The position numbers and the translations under genes are program-made. A DNA stretch of 64,000 nucleotides from Hyphomonas jannaschiana VP2 (GTDB lineage: Bacteria; Pseudomonadota; Alphaproteobacteria; Caulobacterales; Hyphomonadaceae), in assembly GCF_000685215.1 (NCBI RefSeq), contig NZ_ARYJ01000009.1, positions 1-64,000 on the forward strand, written 5' to 3'. Shown here one piece after another: positions 52,231-60,056 of this stretch (positions are counted from its first letter, which is position 1; every line of letters begins with the position of its first letter). The notes under the pieces were generated by a model that searched no databases, had not been told where the DNA came from, and worked only from the letters and a program-made list of their open reading frames with translations.

Positions 52231-52878
52231 ATGCAGTCCGTGACGTCCGTTCAGTCAGGAGCCATTTGTGGCAGTAAATCGAAAACCCCGGCTAAAGTGA
52301 GCGCCCTGCCTGGCCGCTCTGCGCTGGATGGTGAGCTGATGTCGCGGGTCGTGACATCGGCTGACCGCGACGCATTCAATGCACTTGCGATGCATTACGC
52401 GCCCCGGCTGAAGGCCTGGCTGATGCATCGCGGCGAAGGCGACTCGACGAGCGAAGATATTGTCCAGGACGTGCTCGCGGCGGTCTGGCAGAAAGCAGCG
52501 AGTTTCGACGGAGCCAAGGCGAGTTTCTCAACCTGGGTCTATCGCATGACCCGCAACCGCTGGATCGATCACAAGCGTAAACATGACCGGCTGCAGCCAA
52601 CAGCGCCCAGCGACATGATCCACCTTGTCGATGAGCCGGACGACTCCCTTCATGCTGGTCTGGAAGAGGCCGAAGCCGCGCAGGCCGTCAGAGACGCGCT
52701 CGCAACGCTGCCGCCCGAACAGAAACAAATGCTCTACCTTGCCTTCTTCGAAGGCCTGTCTCACAGCGCGATCGCCGAACGCACCGGAATCGCAATCGGC
52801 ACGGTAAAAAGCCGGATTCGCGCTCCCTTGAAGAAACTCAGAACCACACTCGAAGCCTATCGAAAGGATGTACCATGA
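52231..52878 (+). CDS. ECF sigma factor, RpoE/ECF11-like (photo-oxidative stress)
   Basis: A 215-residue sigma-70 factor with only regions 2 and 4. Region 2 has DAFNALAMHYAPRLKAWLMH, EDIVQDVLAAVWQKA, FSTWVYRMTRNRWID and HKRK. Region 4 is LPPEQKQMLYLAFFEGLSHS followed by AIAERTGIAIGTVKSRIRA. AAGGAGG is six bases before the ATG. The next gene, overlapping by 4 bases, codes for a ChrR-like anti-sigma factor. In Rhodobacter such a pair responds to singlet oxygen; the divergent flavoprotein and DUF1365 genes are members of that regulon, supporting the same role here. Confidence 0.9.
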   Translation: MQSVTSVQSGAICGSKSKTPAKVSALPGRSALDGELMSRVVTSADRDAFNALAMHYAPRLKAWLMHRGEGDSTSEDIVQDVLAAVWQKAASFDGAKASFSTWVYRMTRNRWIDHKRKHDRLQPTAPSDMIHLVDEPDDSLHAGLEEAEAAQAVRDALATLPPEQKQMLYLAFFEGLSHSAIAERTGIAIGTVKSRIRAPLKKLRTTLEAYRKDVP

Positions 52879-53549
52879 GTACGGCACATTCCCTGCCGAT
52901 CACGGTCGGTGACGACTGGTTGGCCATGCAATCAGCTGGCACCCTCTCACCTTTCAAGCAATTGCTGCTGACGTGCCAGGCGGATATGGCGCCACACCTG
53001 CGCCCGCTCTTCGCTTCAGACGATCACGTTGCCGGCGCGCTGCTTGAAAGCGCAAAACCTGCGGCGCTCTCAGATGACTTCATGTCTCGCCTCGACGCCC
53101 GCCTGATTGCAGACGAGCAGGCGAAGGCGCCGACGTCCGAGGCTGCGCACGCCGCTTCGATACCTGACTGGATGCCCGCCCCATTGGCCGACTATATGCG
53201 CCGCAATGGCCGCCGGCTCAGATGGCGCAACGCCGGTGTCGGCGTGCAGCAGGCGCGCCTTGGCCGCAACCGGCACGGCGAACGGCTTTACCTGCTCCGC
53301 GCAAAACCCGGACTTCCAGTTCCCCGGCACTCCCATAGCGGGCAGGAGTGGACGTTGGTTCTGTCCGGTGGCTACAAATCCGGCGCGCAGCAATATGTTG
53401 CGGGAGACCTGCACCAGGAAGACGAGTCCTGCACGCATGACCTGCGGATTGACGATGACGGTCCCTGCATCTCGCTGATCGTGGATGAAGGCAAGCTCAG
53501 GTTCGCCAACCCACTGCTCCGCCTGTTCCAGCCTGTTGTCGGGATATAA
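52875..53549 (+). CDS. ChrR-like anti-sigma factor with cupin domain, altered zinc motif
   Basis: A 224-residue protein. The C-terminal cupin is normal (PRHSHSGQEWTLVLSGGYKS, GDLHQEDESCTHDL, CISLIV) and keeps the His-x-His-x4-Glu metal site. The N-terminal sigma-binding domain should carry His-x3-Cys-x2-Cys, as in Rhodobacter ChrR. Here the corresponding stretch reads LLLTCQADMAPHLRPL, so those three ligands are missing and only Cys34 and His41 lie nearby. Its gene overlaps the sigma gene (ATGA), so coupling is retained. It may bind the sigma factor without zinc, or with a different ligand set. Confidence 0.87.
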   Translation: MSTAHSLPITVGDDWLAMQSAGTLSPFKQLLLTCQADMAPHLRPLFASDDHVAGALLESAKPAALSDDFMSRLDARLIADEQAKAPTSEAAHAASIPDWMPAPLADYMRRNGRRLRWRNAGVGVQQARLGRNRHGERLYLLRAKPGLPVPRHSHSGQEWTLVLSGGYKSGAQQYVAGDLHQEDESCTHDLRIDDDGPCISLIVDEGKLRFANPLLRLFQPVVGI

Positions 53550-53566
53550 CCGGACAGCGAGAGCCG

Positions 53567-54721
53567 TCAGGAATGGTTCTGATTAGCTGACCAGACGCGC
53601 ATGAAGTTGCCCCCCAGGAAAGCGGCCAGTTCCTGCTCGCTCATGCCTTTCCGGCGCAACAGGGCGACAAGGTCTGGCAGCCGGCGGTAATCGTCGAACA
53701 CCGGCTTGTAGTTCCCATCCATATCTGTACCGAGGCAGACATGGTCTATACCGACCATATCTATCAACTGAAGGATCCTGTCCGCGAAACCGGCCAGATC
53801 GCTCACCTCAATTCCCGCTGGCCAGGCCCCGATGATACCGCCAGCTTCCGCTGCCGCCCTGGCAAGTTCCAGCGAAATGAAACGCGGATGATAGGAGTGG
53901 GCCGAACTGATGTGTGTATGCGTGAACATGACCGGGCGGGTACTGAGCTCAAGAGCCCGAAACGCACCGGCTTCCGCCATATGGGACAGATCGATGACCA
54001 TGCCCAGGCGGTTCATTTCCTGCACAATGGCGTCGCCTTCCGATGTCAGGCCGCCATGCACCGGCGCATTGGTCATGGCATCAGCCAGATCATTTGTCCG
54101 GTAGTGAACGAGGGTCACAGACCGCACACCATCCTCATAGGCCTCACGAACCCGTTCCACGGATCCTTCGAGAAAGTCGCCCCCCTCCACCGTCCAGATG
54201 GCACCCGGGCTCTTTGACGGGCGCAAGTCTGCCAGCTGGTCCGGGGCGAGCATCTCAGTCACCAAGCCGTTCTTCGCAAGGCGCTTCAGATTGCCGATCT
54301 GCACCTTATAGCTTTCCCAGGCTTCGCCCTCATTGAAAGCGCGTTGCGCTTCGAGGCCTTTGCCTTTCGCAAGATTAAGCACATTGAAATCAGAGACGGC
54401 GGCAAAGCAGGCGGCGGTGAGATGCCCGCCCCGCATGTCGCTGACAGTGCGCTGTTCAAAGCCGGACTGCGCCTTGTAGACCTTCAGGAGCGGCGCAAGC
54501 CCTGAAGCGTCGCGGGCAAAGGTGCGGCCGGGATGCGCGTGACTGTCGATGGCCGGATATTTGTCCAGCAAGGCAATCGCCGCTGCGCGCTCCTCGTCCG
54601 AGACTTCGAAGCCCAACGGCGCCGCTGCCGGCCGTTTGCGCAGCCAGTACGCGCCATATGCCACCCCCGCTCCGGCGACGAGACCGCCCCCGATCAGGGC
54701 GCGACGTGTCAGCTTTCCCAT
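53567..54721 (-). CDS. Tat-exported M19 membrane dipeptidase-like protein
   Basis: A 384-residue amidohydrolase-fold dipeptidase. It starts with a twin-arginine leader (LTRRALIGGGL) and a membrane helix (8-26), so it is exported folded and may stay anchored. M19 features are TLVHYRTNDLADA, GLTSEGDAIVQEMNRLGMVI, DLSHMAEAG, FTHTHISSAHSY and VCLGTDMDGNYK. The first metal motif reads DSHAHPG, where renal dipeptidase has DGHNDL, so the second Asp is His. Substrates may be D-amino acid or other dipeptides. GGAGGAG is about eight bases before the ATG. It is the last gene of the TetR operon that starts at 56239. Confidence 0.86.
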   Translation of the reverse strand: MGKLTRRALIGGGLVAGAGVAYGAYWLRKRPAAAPLGFEVSDEERAAAIALLDKYPAIDSHAHPGRTFARDASGLAPLLKVYKAQSGFEQRTVSDMRGGHLTAACFAAVSDFNVLNLAKGKGLEAQRAFNEGEAWESYKVQIGNLKRLAKNGLVTEMLAPDQLADLRPSKSPGAIWTVEGGDFLEGSVERVREAYEDGVRSVTLVHYRTNDLADAMTNAPVHGGLTSEGDAIVQEMNRLGMVIDLSHMAEAGAFRALELSTRPVMFTHTHISSAHSYHPRFISLELARAAAEAGGIIGAWPAGIEVSDLAGFADRILQLIDMVGIDHVCLGTDMDGNYKPVFDDYRRLPDLVALLRRKGMSEQELAAFLGGNFMRVWSANQNHS

Positions 54722-54748
54722 ATTACCGCTCCTCCCCGGAACTACGCT

Positions 54749-55483
54749 TCAGGCCTGTGCGCCAAGCGATGTAAATTCTGCAATTGCCTCATCTGCCGTG
54801 AGGGTAAAGCCATAAGCCCCAAGCTTTCCGATTGTCGCCTGATAGGAGTCCATCAGGTAGGTTGTGGTCGCGTCACTCACCACGCGCGTGACATACCCAT
54901 AGTCGAGGGCGACGCGGGTCGTGGTTTCCACGCATTCGTCTGTCAGGAAGCCAACGACAAGCAGGTGTTCGATCCCCATGTTCCGCAGTGTCGCATCCAG
55001 ACCAGTACCGGTGAAAGCGCCGCTGGCTGTTTTAGTAATGACGATTTCATCAGCAGTCGGCTTTGTCGGTTCGAGGAATTGTGCCCCTGCGCTTCCCGGC
55101 GGAAAGTTCCAGCCGAGGCGGCTGTGCAGCAGGCCTGTGTCACGGCCACTGTCTGACAAACACTGTATTTTGACATGGATCGGCGGGATCCCCACAGCCC
55201 TCGCTGCGTCCAGCACACGTGCAGCCTGGACTACTGCGGCATTAAACCGGACTTCGTAGTCACTGAGCACTTCCCGGACAGCATCTTCCGGCAACCCTGC
55301 CTCAACGGCATTTTTCAGATGATAGGATGGCTCGGCCAGATGCTGGATGTCGATCAGCAGAAGCGCCGTATTTTCTAACGTCGCCGCCGGCGGCGGCTTG
55401 GGCGCCTTGGAGGATGCACTCAGGACATCGTTCAGACCGATCTGGTGGCTGGCTGCTTCCACAGGCTTACTGGCTGGCATCAT
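54749..55483 (-). CDS. Isochorismatase-family hydrolase
   Basis: A 244-residue cysteine hydrolase. The triad is Asp in LLLIDIQ (near residue 44), Lys in ITKTASGAF and Cys in GFLTDECVETT. GYVTRVVSDATTTY is also typical. Enzymes of this family cleave amides, N-carbamoyl compounds or vinyl ethers. AGGA is five bases before the ATG. It lies between the TetR gene (21 bases upstream) and the dipeptidase gene (27 bases downstream) on the same strand, so these three form an operon that is divergent from the receptor gene. Confidence 0.88.
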   Translation of the reverse strand: MMPASKPVEAASHQIGLNDVLSASSKAPKPPPAATLENTALLLIDIQHLAEPSYHLKNAVEAGLPEDAVREVLSDYEVRFNAAVVQAARVLDAARAVGIPPIHVKIQCLSDSGRDTGLLHSRLGWNFPPGSAGAQFLEPTKPTADEIVITKTASGAFTGTGLDATLRNMGIEHLLVVGFLTDECVETTTRVALDYGYVTRVVSDATTTYLMDSYQATIGKLGAYGFTLTADEAIAEFTSLGAQA

Positions 55484-55504
55484 AATATCCTATTCAATGG
55501 GGTT

Positions 55505-56239
55505 TCAGCGCTGGGCCTTGAATGGATCCTGGCTGGCTTCACGAACATGGCGTTTGCCCTTCGCGCTCAGCAAGCCGCCCAGATTCACCTCGAATACCCG
55601 CGCGACGAGGCTCTCGTCATCGAGTGCCTCCGGGGCGATATATTGCAGCTGATCGGTCGAGTAGATGTGTCCAAGCCCCAGAGCCGTGGTCTGCAGCGAG
55701 GTCTTCACCACCGCCATGTCAATTTCTAGGAACAGCCCTGCTTCCATACACTCGATCGTCAACGCGTTTGTCAGATCCAGCGCCTTCGTGCGCAGCGACT
55801 GATACTCCGGAGAAGCAAGCATTTCCTCCGTCTCCAGACTCTTCATGAGACGAAAATATCCGGGATGCGTCCGGCCGAAGAGGACATACGCGTGCCCGAT
55901 CGCGATCAGACGGGCGAGTGGCGACGGCTTCGACAAGCTGATCGCCCTGTTACGATAGTCTTCCTGAATGGCGTAACCGGCGATAGCTGTCTCAACCAGC
56001 AGGCTCTGCTTGCTCTCGAAGTGCCGATAAATCGCAGGGGTCGTGGTGCCGACCAGTTTCGCCACATCTTTCAACTGGAAATCAAGCGAGGCATTCTGAG
56101 CAATCAGCCGGACGACGGATTCGATGATCGCGTTGCGAAGATCGCCGTGATGATAACCGGCTTTCTTTACAATACCACGCTTCGAGTCGGCCTCGGCATT
56201 TGCCATGTCTTTTATGTCACTCGGTGCTTCAAAAGCCAT
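55505..56239 (-). CDS. TetR-family regulator of the second receptor module
   Basis: A 244-residue regulator. After about 25 residues of tail comes the HTH: YHHGDLRNAIIESVVRLIAQ, LKDVAKLVGTTTPAIYRHFE, SKQSLLVETAI. The C-terminal part resembles the TetR_C_33 type seen in WHG-domain regulators (HAYVLFGRTHPGYFRLM). It is the first gene of an operon with isochorismatase and dipeptidase genes and is divergent from a TonB receptor. A symmetric 15-base site lies in the shared promoter region, so it probably regulates both operons. Confidence 0.87.
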   Translation of the reverse strand: MAFEAPSDIKDMANAEADSKRGIVKKAGYHHGDLRNAIIESVVRLIAQNASLDFQLKDVAKLVGTTTPAIYRHFESKQSLLVETAIAGYAIQEDYRNRAISLSKPSPLARLIAIGHAYVLFGRTHPGYFRLMKSLETEEMLASPEYQSLRTKALDLTNALTIECMEAGLFLEIDMAVVKTSLQTTALGLGHIYSTDQLQYIAPEALDDESLVARVFEVNLGGLLSAKGKRHVREASQDPFKAQR

Positions 56240-56271
56240 TCTGCACCAGAACGGCGCGTTGACACAACAAT

Positions 56272-56286
56272 GTTAACTTAATTAAC
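56272..56286. promoter_or_regulatory. GTTAA-N5-TTAAC palindrome between tetR and receptor genes
   Basis: GTTAA CTTAA TTAAC lies 33 bases before the TetR start and 98 before the receptor start, in the only short AT-rich patch of the gap. It is a good candidate for the binding site of the adjacent TetR protein. The core also contains the self-complementary TTAATTAA-like run, so the exact operator limits are uncertain. Confidence 0.5.
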
Positions 56287-56383
56287 TTGGTGGTCAAGAT
56301 CCGGGTAACGTTCACCTTTCGAGGAACGCCACCGCCCGCTTGGGTGCGTCCGGATTCAGACAGTCATTAAGGGAAGAAATCGA

Positions 56384-58783
56384 ATGACCTCCAAATTGCT
56401 GATGGGCGCAAGCTGCCTCATCCTGTCCACCGCAGCCCCATGGGCGACCGCCATTGCCCAGACCGAGTCGACTGACAACTCCGTCGCGGTCCAGGACACC
56501 GCCCCTCAGGACGAAGATGATGTGAAGGTCTATGAAGGCATTGTCGTCACAGCCACGCGCCGGGCCGAAAAACTCTCCGAAGTGCCAATCGCCATGTCCG
56601 TCTTCGGTGACGACAGCATCGACCAGACCAGTGTGCGGGAACTTTCCGAAATTTCGGAATATATCCCCAACGTATCGATCTCCGGCCACAATGATTTCCG
56701 CTCCGTCATCACCATTCGCGGCGTCGGCTCGGCTTCGCGCAATATCGGCTTCGACAGCCGCGTGGGCGTCTATGTCGACGGCGTCTATATGGGTCAGTCG
56801 CCGGCTGTGAACCAGGAACTTCTGGATCTTGAGCGCGTCGAGGTTCTGCGTGGACCGCAAGGCATGCTGTTCGGCAAGAACACCGTCGCCGGCGCCATTA
56901 GCCTTGTCACAAAGAAGCCGACCGACGAATTCTATGGCAAGGCCAGCGTCAATGTCGGCAACTACAATCTGCGCGAGCTGCAGGGCATGGTGAACGTGCC
57001 ACTGGCAAAGAATGTCGCTGCCAAGCTCTCTATCTCCAAGACAGACCGCGATGGCTATATCGACAACATCACCACCGGCAACGACCTCGACACCAAAGAT
57101 GTGCTGGCCTATCGCGGCCAGCTGCGCATCACGCCGACGGACAAGCTTGAGATCAACCTCGCCTATGATGGCCTGAAGACCGACAATAAAATTCTCGTTG
57201 GCGAGCCCCTTACTGACACGCTCGGCATTCAGAAGGTCACGATCGCTCCGGAAACGCGCAAGGTTGCGTTCGACTTCGATCCCACCGAAGATCGCGACGT
57301 CTCCGGCGCCATGATGGATCTGACCTACAAGTTCGACAATGGCTTCACCGCCAAGTCGATCACCGGCTATCGCGACACAGAAGCGAACTACAAGAACGCC
57401 ACCGACTATGCGCCGGTTTCGATGCTCTATGTTGAGTATGGCGACAAGTTTGAACAGCTGAGCCAGGAGTTCCAGCTTATCTCGCCGGACGACAGCACGT
57501 TCACCTACATGGCCGGCCTTTACTACTACAATCAGAGCGCCGACACGAACCGGGACGTGTTCCTGGGGGACGACTTCCTCACCGCCTTTATCGAGCCGGT
57601 CGTGGCGCCGAGCGTCGCGCCTCTGCTCGGCCTTGACCCGAGCAACCTGACAGAAGCCCAACTGGCCTTCATCTCGTCGCTCGCGGGTTTTGGCCCGGTC
57701 GGATCGAAGGTGATCAACGCCGGCACGGTCGATACGGAAAGCTTCGCAGCCTATTTCAACGGCAGTTATGACTTTGCCGACCGCTGGACCCTCGGTTTCG
57801 GCCTGCGTTACAGCGTTGAGGACAAGGATGTGAACTGGCTGCTCGACGGCCGCAACTCCGGCGTCTTCAGAATTGGCTCGACCAATGTCGCACCGGGCGA
57901 TACGACCACGGCCCCCACGCCGCTGATCAATGACCGGCGCGACAGCTTCCTCTCGCCGGCCGTCAGCCTCAGCTATGCCGTGACAGACCAGAGCAACCTG
58001 TATGTGAAGTACTCTTCCGGCTACAAGAGCGGCGGCTTTAACCTCGACTTCATCAATGAAGACGAGCTGGCGGCCAATTCCGGTCTGGAGTTCGGCAAGG
58101 AAACCGTCGATGCCTATGAAATCGGGCTGAAGAACGAGTTCATGAACGGCCGGTTTACGCTGAACCTTGCCGGTTTCTACTCGGGCTATGACGACTATCA
58201 GGTGAACCAGTTCGTTGATCTGGGCGGCGGACGCACGTCCATCCGCATTACGAATGCCGCGAAGGTCATAACGCAGGGGATCGAAGCGGAGTTCAACCTT
58301 CAGGCCACAGACAACTTCTCCCTTCAGGGGTCTGCTGGCTATCTCGACGCCACCTTCGACTCCTTCCCGGGTGGTGGCACAGCTGGCGGCGACGTGTCAG
58401 GCAATCAGCTGCCGGGCGCTTCAAAATGGTCGGCCTCCCTTGGCGGCCTCTATACCCGGAACCTGCCTTCGCTCGGCGCGACGCTGCTCACCCGTCTCGA
58501 CATGACCTACAAAGACGGGTTCTACACTACGGTGGATAACCAGAAGACCACAACGCTGCCCAGCACGCAGGTTGTGCCTTATGGCTATATCGACTCTGTG
58601 ACACTGCTGAACGGCCGTATCGGCCTGCAAAGTGATAATGGCCGGTATGAAGTTTATCTCTGGGGCCGTAACCTTACGGACGAAGATTATCTGATTGATG
58701 ATTTCCGAGACTTCCTGGGCACCATCGTCAACCACCCGAATATCGGGCGGACCTATGGTGCTGAGCTGGTCGTGAATTTCTGA
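56384..58783 (+). CDS. TonB-dependent receptor of the second uptake module
   Basis: A 799-residue outer-membrane receptor. The signal peptide ends near ATAIAQ. TonB-box-like segment: EGIVVTATRRAEKLSEVP. The plug has GVYVDGVYMGQSPAV and VEVLRGPQGMLFGKNTVAGA, and the barrel ends in ELVVNF. GGGAAG precedes the ATG. The DUF2817 gene starts 3 bases after the stop, so the two form an operon. A TetR gene is divergent. The presence of peptidase-like enzymes on both sides suggests a peptide- or amide-containing substrate; this is inference. Confidence 0.92.
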   Translation: MTSKLLMGASCLILSTAAPWATAIAQTESTDNSVAVQDTAPQDEDDVKVYEGIVVTATRRAEKLSEVPIAMSVFGDDSIDQTSVRELSEISEYIPNVSISGHNDFRSVITIRGVGSASRNIGFDSRVGVYVDGVYMGQSPAVNQELLDLERVEVLRGPQGMLFGKNTVAGAISLVTKKPTDEFYGKASVNVGNYNLRELQGMVNVPLAKNVAAKLSISKTDRDGYIDNITTGNDLDTKDVLAYRGQLRITPTDKLEINLAYDGLKTDNKILVGEPLTDTLGIQKVTIAPETRKVAFDFDPTEDRDVSGAMMDLTYKFDNGFTAKSITGYRDTEANYKNATDYAPVSMLYVEYGDKFEQLSQEFQLISPDDSTFTYMAGLYYYNQSADTNRDVFLGDDFLTAFIEPVVAPSVAPLLGLDPSNLTEAQLAFISSLAGFGPVGSKVINAGTVDTESFAAYFNGSYDFADRWTLGFGLRYSVEDKDVNWLLDGRNSGVFRIGSTNVAPGDTTTAPTPLINDRRDSFLSPAVSLSYAVTDQSNLYVKYSSGYKSGGFNLDFINEDELAANSGLEFGKETVDAYEIGLKNEFMNGRFTLNLAGFYSGYDDYQVNQFVDLGGGRTSIRITNAAKVITQGIEAEFNLQATDNFSLQGSAGYLDATFDSFPGGGTAGGDVSGNQLPGASKWSASLGGLYTRNLPSLGATLLTRLDMTYKDGFYTTVDNQKTTTLPSTQVVPYGYIDSVTLLNGRIGLQSDNGRYEVYLWGRNLTDEDYLIDDFRDFLGTIVNHPNIGRTYGAELVVNF

Positions 58784-58786
58784 TCA

Positions 58787-59944
58787 ATGCCTGACACTTC
58801 TCTGCCGGGAAATGCATCGTATCCTCCGATCGGGGATGCGGCGCTTTCCCGGCTGTTTTCTGCAACCTATTCAGAAGGCCGGCAGAAGTTTCTGAAGGCA
58901 TGCCGGAACAACGACTTTGCAGTTAGCAGCCACCATCATCCTTCCCTGAAAGGGCCCGCCGGGGAAGACCTGGCGATGGATGCAGCCTGGTTCGGACCGG
59001 ACACCGCTTCACGGGTCATTGTCTTTAGCTGCGGCACGCACGGACTGGAAGCGGCACCGGGCGCAGCCACGATCCTGCAGTGGCTGGAGACAGGCGGTCC
59101 CAACCATCTGCCCGATGACATGGCCGTGCTTCTGATCCATGCGATCAATCCTTATGGATGGGCCTGGGCGCATCGGATAAACGAGGATGGGATAGACCTG
59201 AACCGGAACTTCGCCGACTGGAACAAGGCGCTTCCGGAAAACACAGCGTACAAGGATATTCACCGTCTCCTTATGGACGCCTCAATGGATGAGGCAGGCC
59301 TCAACCGTTTTGTTCAAGGGTTTCACGAACTCGCAGCGCAAAAAGGAATGAACACTGCCCTGACCAGTATAACCTCCGGCCAGTATGACTTTCCCGACGG
59401 GCTGAGTTTTGGCGGCGACGCGCTCAGCTGGTCCGGAGAGGTCCTCTTTCAGATCGCCCGCGATCACCTCAGCCAGGCCGAAAAGATCGCACATATCGAC
59501 TGGCACACCGGCATCGGCGACTATGGCCGGGCACATTTCATCCTCGATGAACCGAAGACCTCGGAAAGCTATGCAGTCCTGTCCGGCTGGTGGCCAGATC
59601 ACACAATCCACTGCGACGATGTCGTTGAGGGTGTGTCGATCTTTTACAACGGTATACTTCTGGAGGGTCTACGGAAGGAAATCCGTTCACTGAACTCGGC
59701 CCAGATTGTCAATGTGACAATCGAATGGGGCACGTATGCGGTTGAGCAGATGGTGCAGGCCCTCGTCATGGACAACTGGCTGATGCAGCGCGCCGGCAAC
59801 TCACCCTCCGCGCAAATCGACGCTGTCCGGTCGGAACTGATCGAACGCTTCTATCCGAAGTCTCCCGACTGGCGCCGAGCCATTCTACAAGCTTCCGGCC
59901 CGATCTATGATCAGGCAATCAAAGGCCTGAATAGCTGGAACTGA
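58787..59944 (+). CDS. DUF2817 family zinc carboxypeptidase-like protein (M14-related)
   Basis: A 385-residue enzyme. Zinc-binding His83 and Glu86 are in FSCGTHGLEAAPG (H-x2-E), the third ligand is in HIDWHTGIGDYG, and a catalytic Glu is in VTIEWGTYAVEQM. DLNRNFADW holds the Asn-Arg substrate-binding pair seen in M14 carboxypeptidases. No signal peptide is seen, so it probably acts in the cytoplasm on imported material. The gene is 3 bases after the TonB receptor and is followed by a strong terminator. Substrate unknown. Confidence 0.85.
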   Translation: MPDTSLPGNASYPPIGDAALSRLFSATYSEGRQKFLKACRNNDFAVSSHHHPSLKGPAGEDLAMDAAWFGPDTASRVIVFSCGTHGLEAAPGAATILQWLETGGPNHLPDDMAVLLIHAINPYGWAWAHRINEDGIDLNRNFADWNKALPENTAYKDIHRLLMDASMDEAGLNRFVQGFHELAAQKGMNTALTSITSGQYDFPDGLSFGGDALSWSGEVLFQIARDHLSQAEKIAHIDWHTGIGDYGRAHFILDEPKTSESYAVLSGWWPDHTIHCDDVVEGVSIFYNGILLEGLRKEIRSLNSAQIVNVTIEWGTYAVEQMVQALVMDNWLMQRAGNSPSAQIDAVRSELIERFYPKSPDWRRAILQASGPIYDQAIKGLNSWN

Positions 59945-59970
59945 GAGCAGACGAACCTATTCCCAACAAG

Positions 59971-60006
59971 AAAGGGCGAGGCGGCATGAACCACCTCGCC
60001 CTTTTT
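59971..60006 (+). terminator. Intrinsic terminator after the receptor-DUF2817 operon
   Basis: AAAGGGCGAGG with CCTCGCCCTTT gives a perfect 11-pair stem with a 12-base loop and ends in a T-run (CCCTTTTTG). On the minus strand the same hairpin is followed by TCTTGTTGGG, so it could also help to stop the convergent aminotransferase transcript. Confidence 0.85.
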
Positions 60007-60056
60007 GTTATCCAGGCATCAAAGACCGCCCCATACAGGGAGCGATTGTCCGGAGA

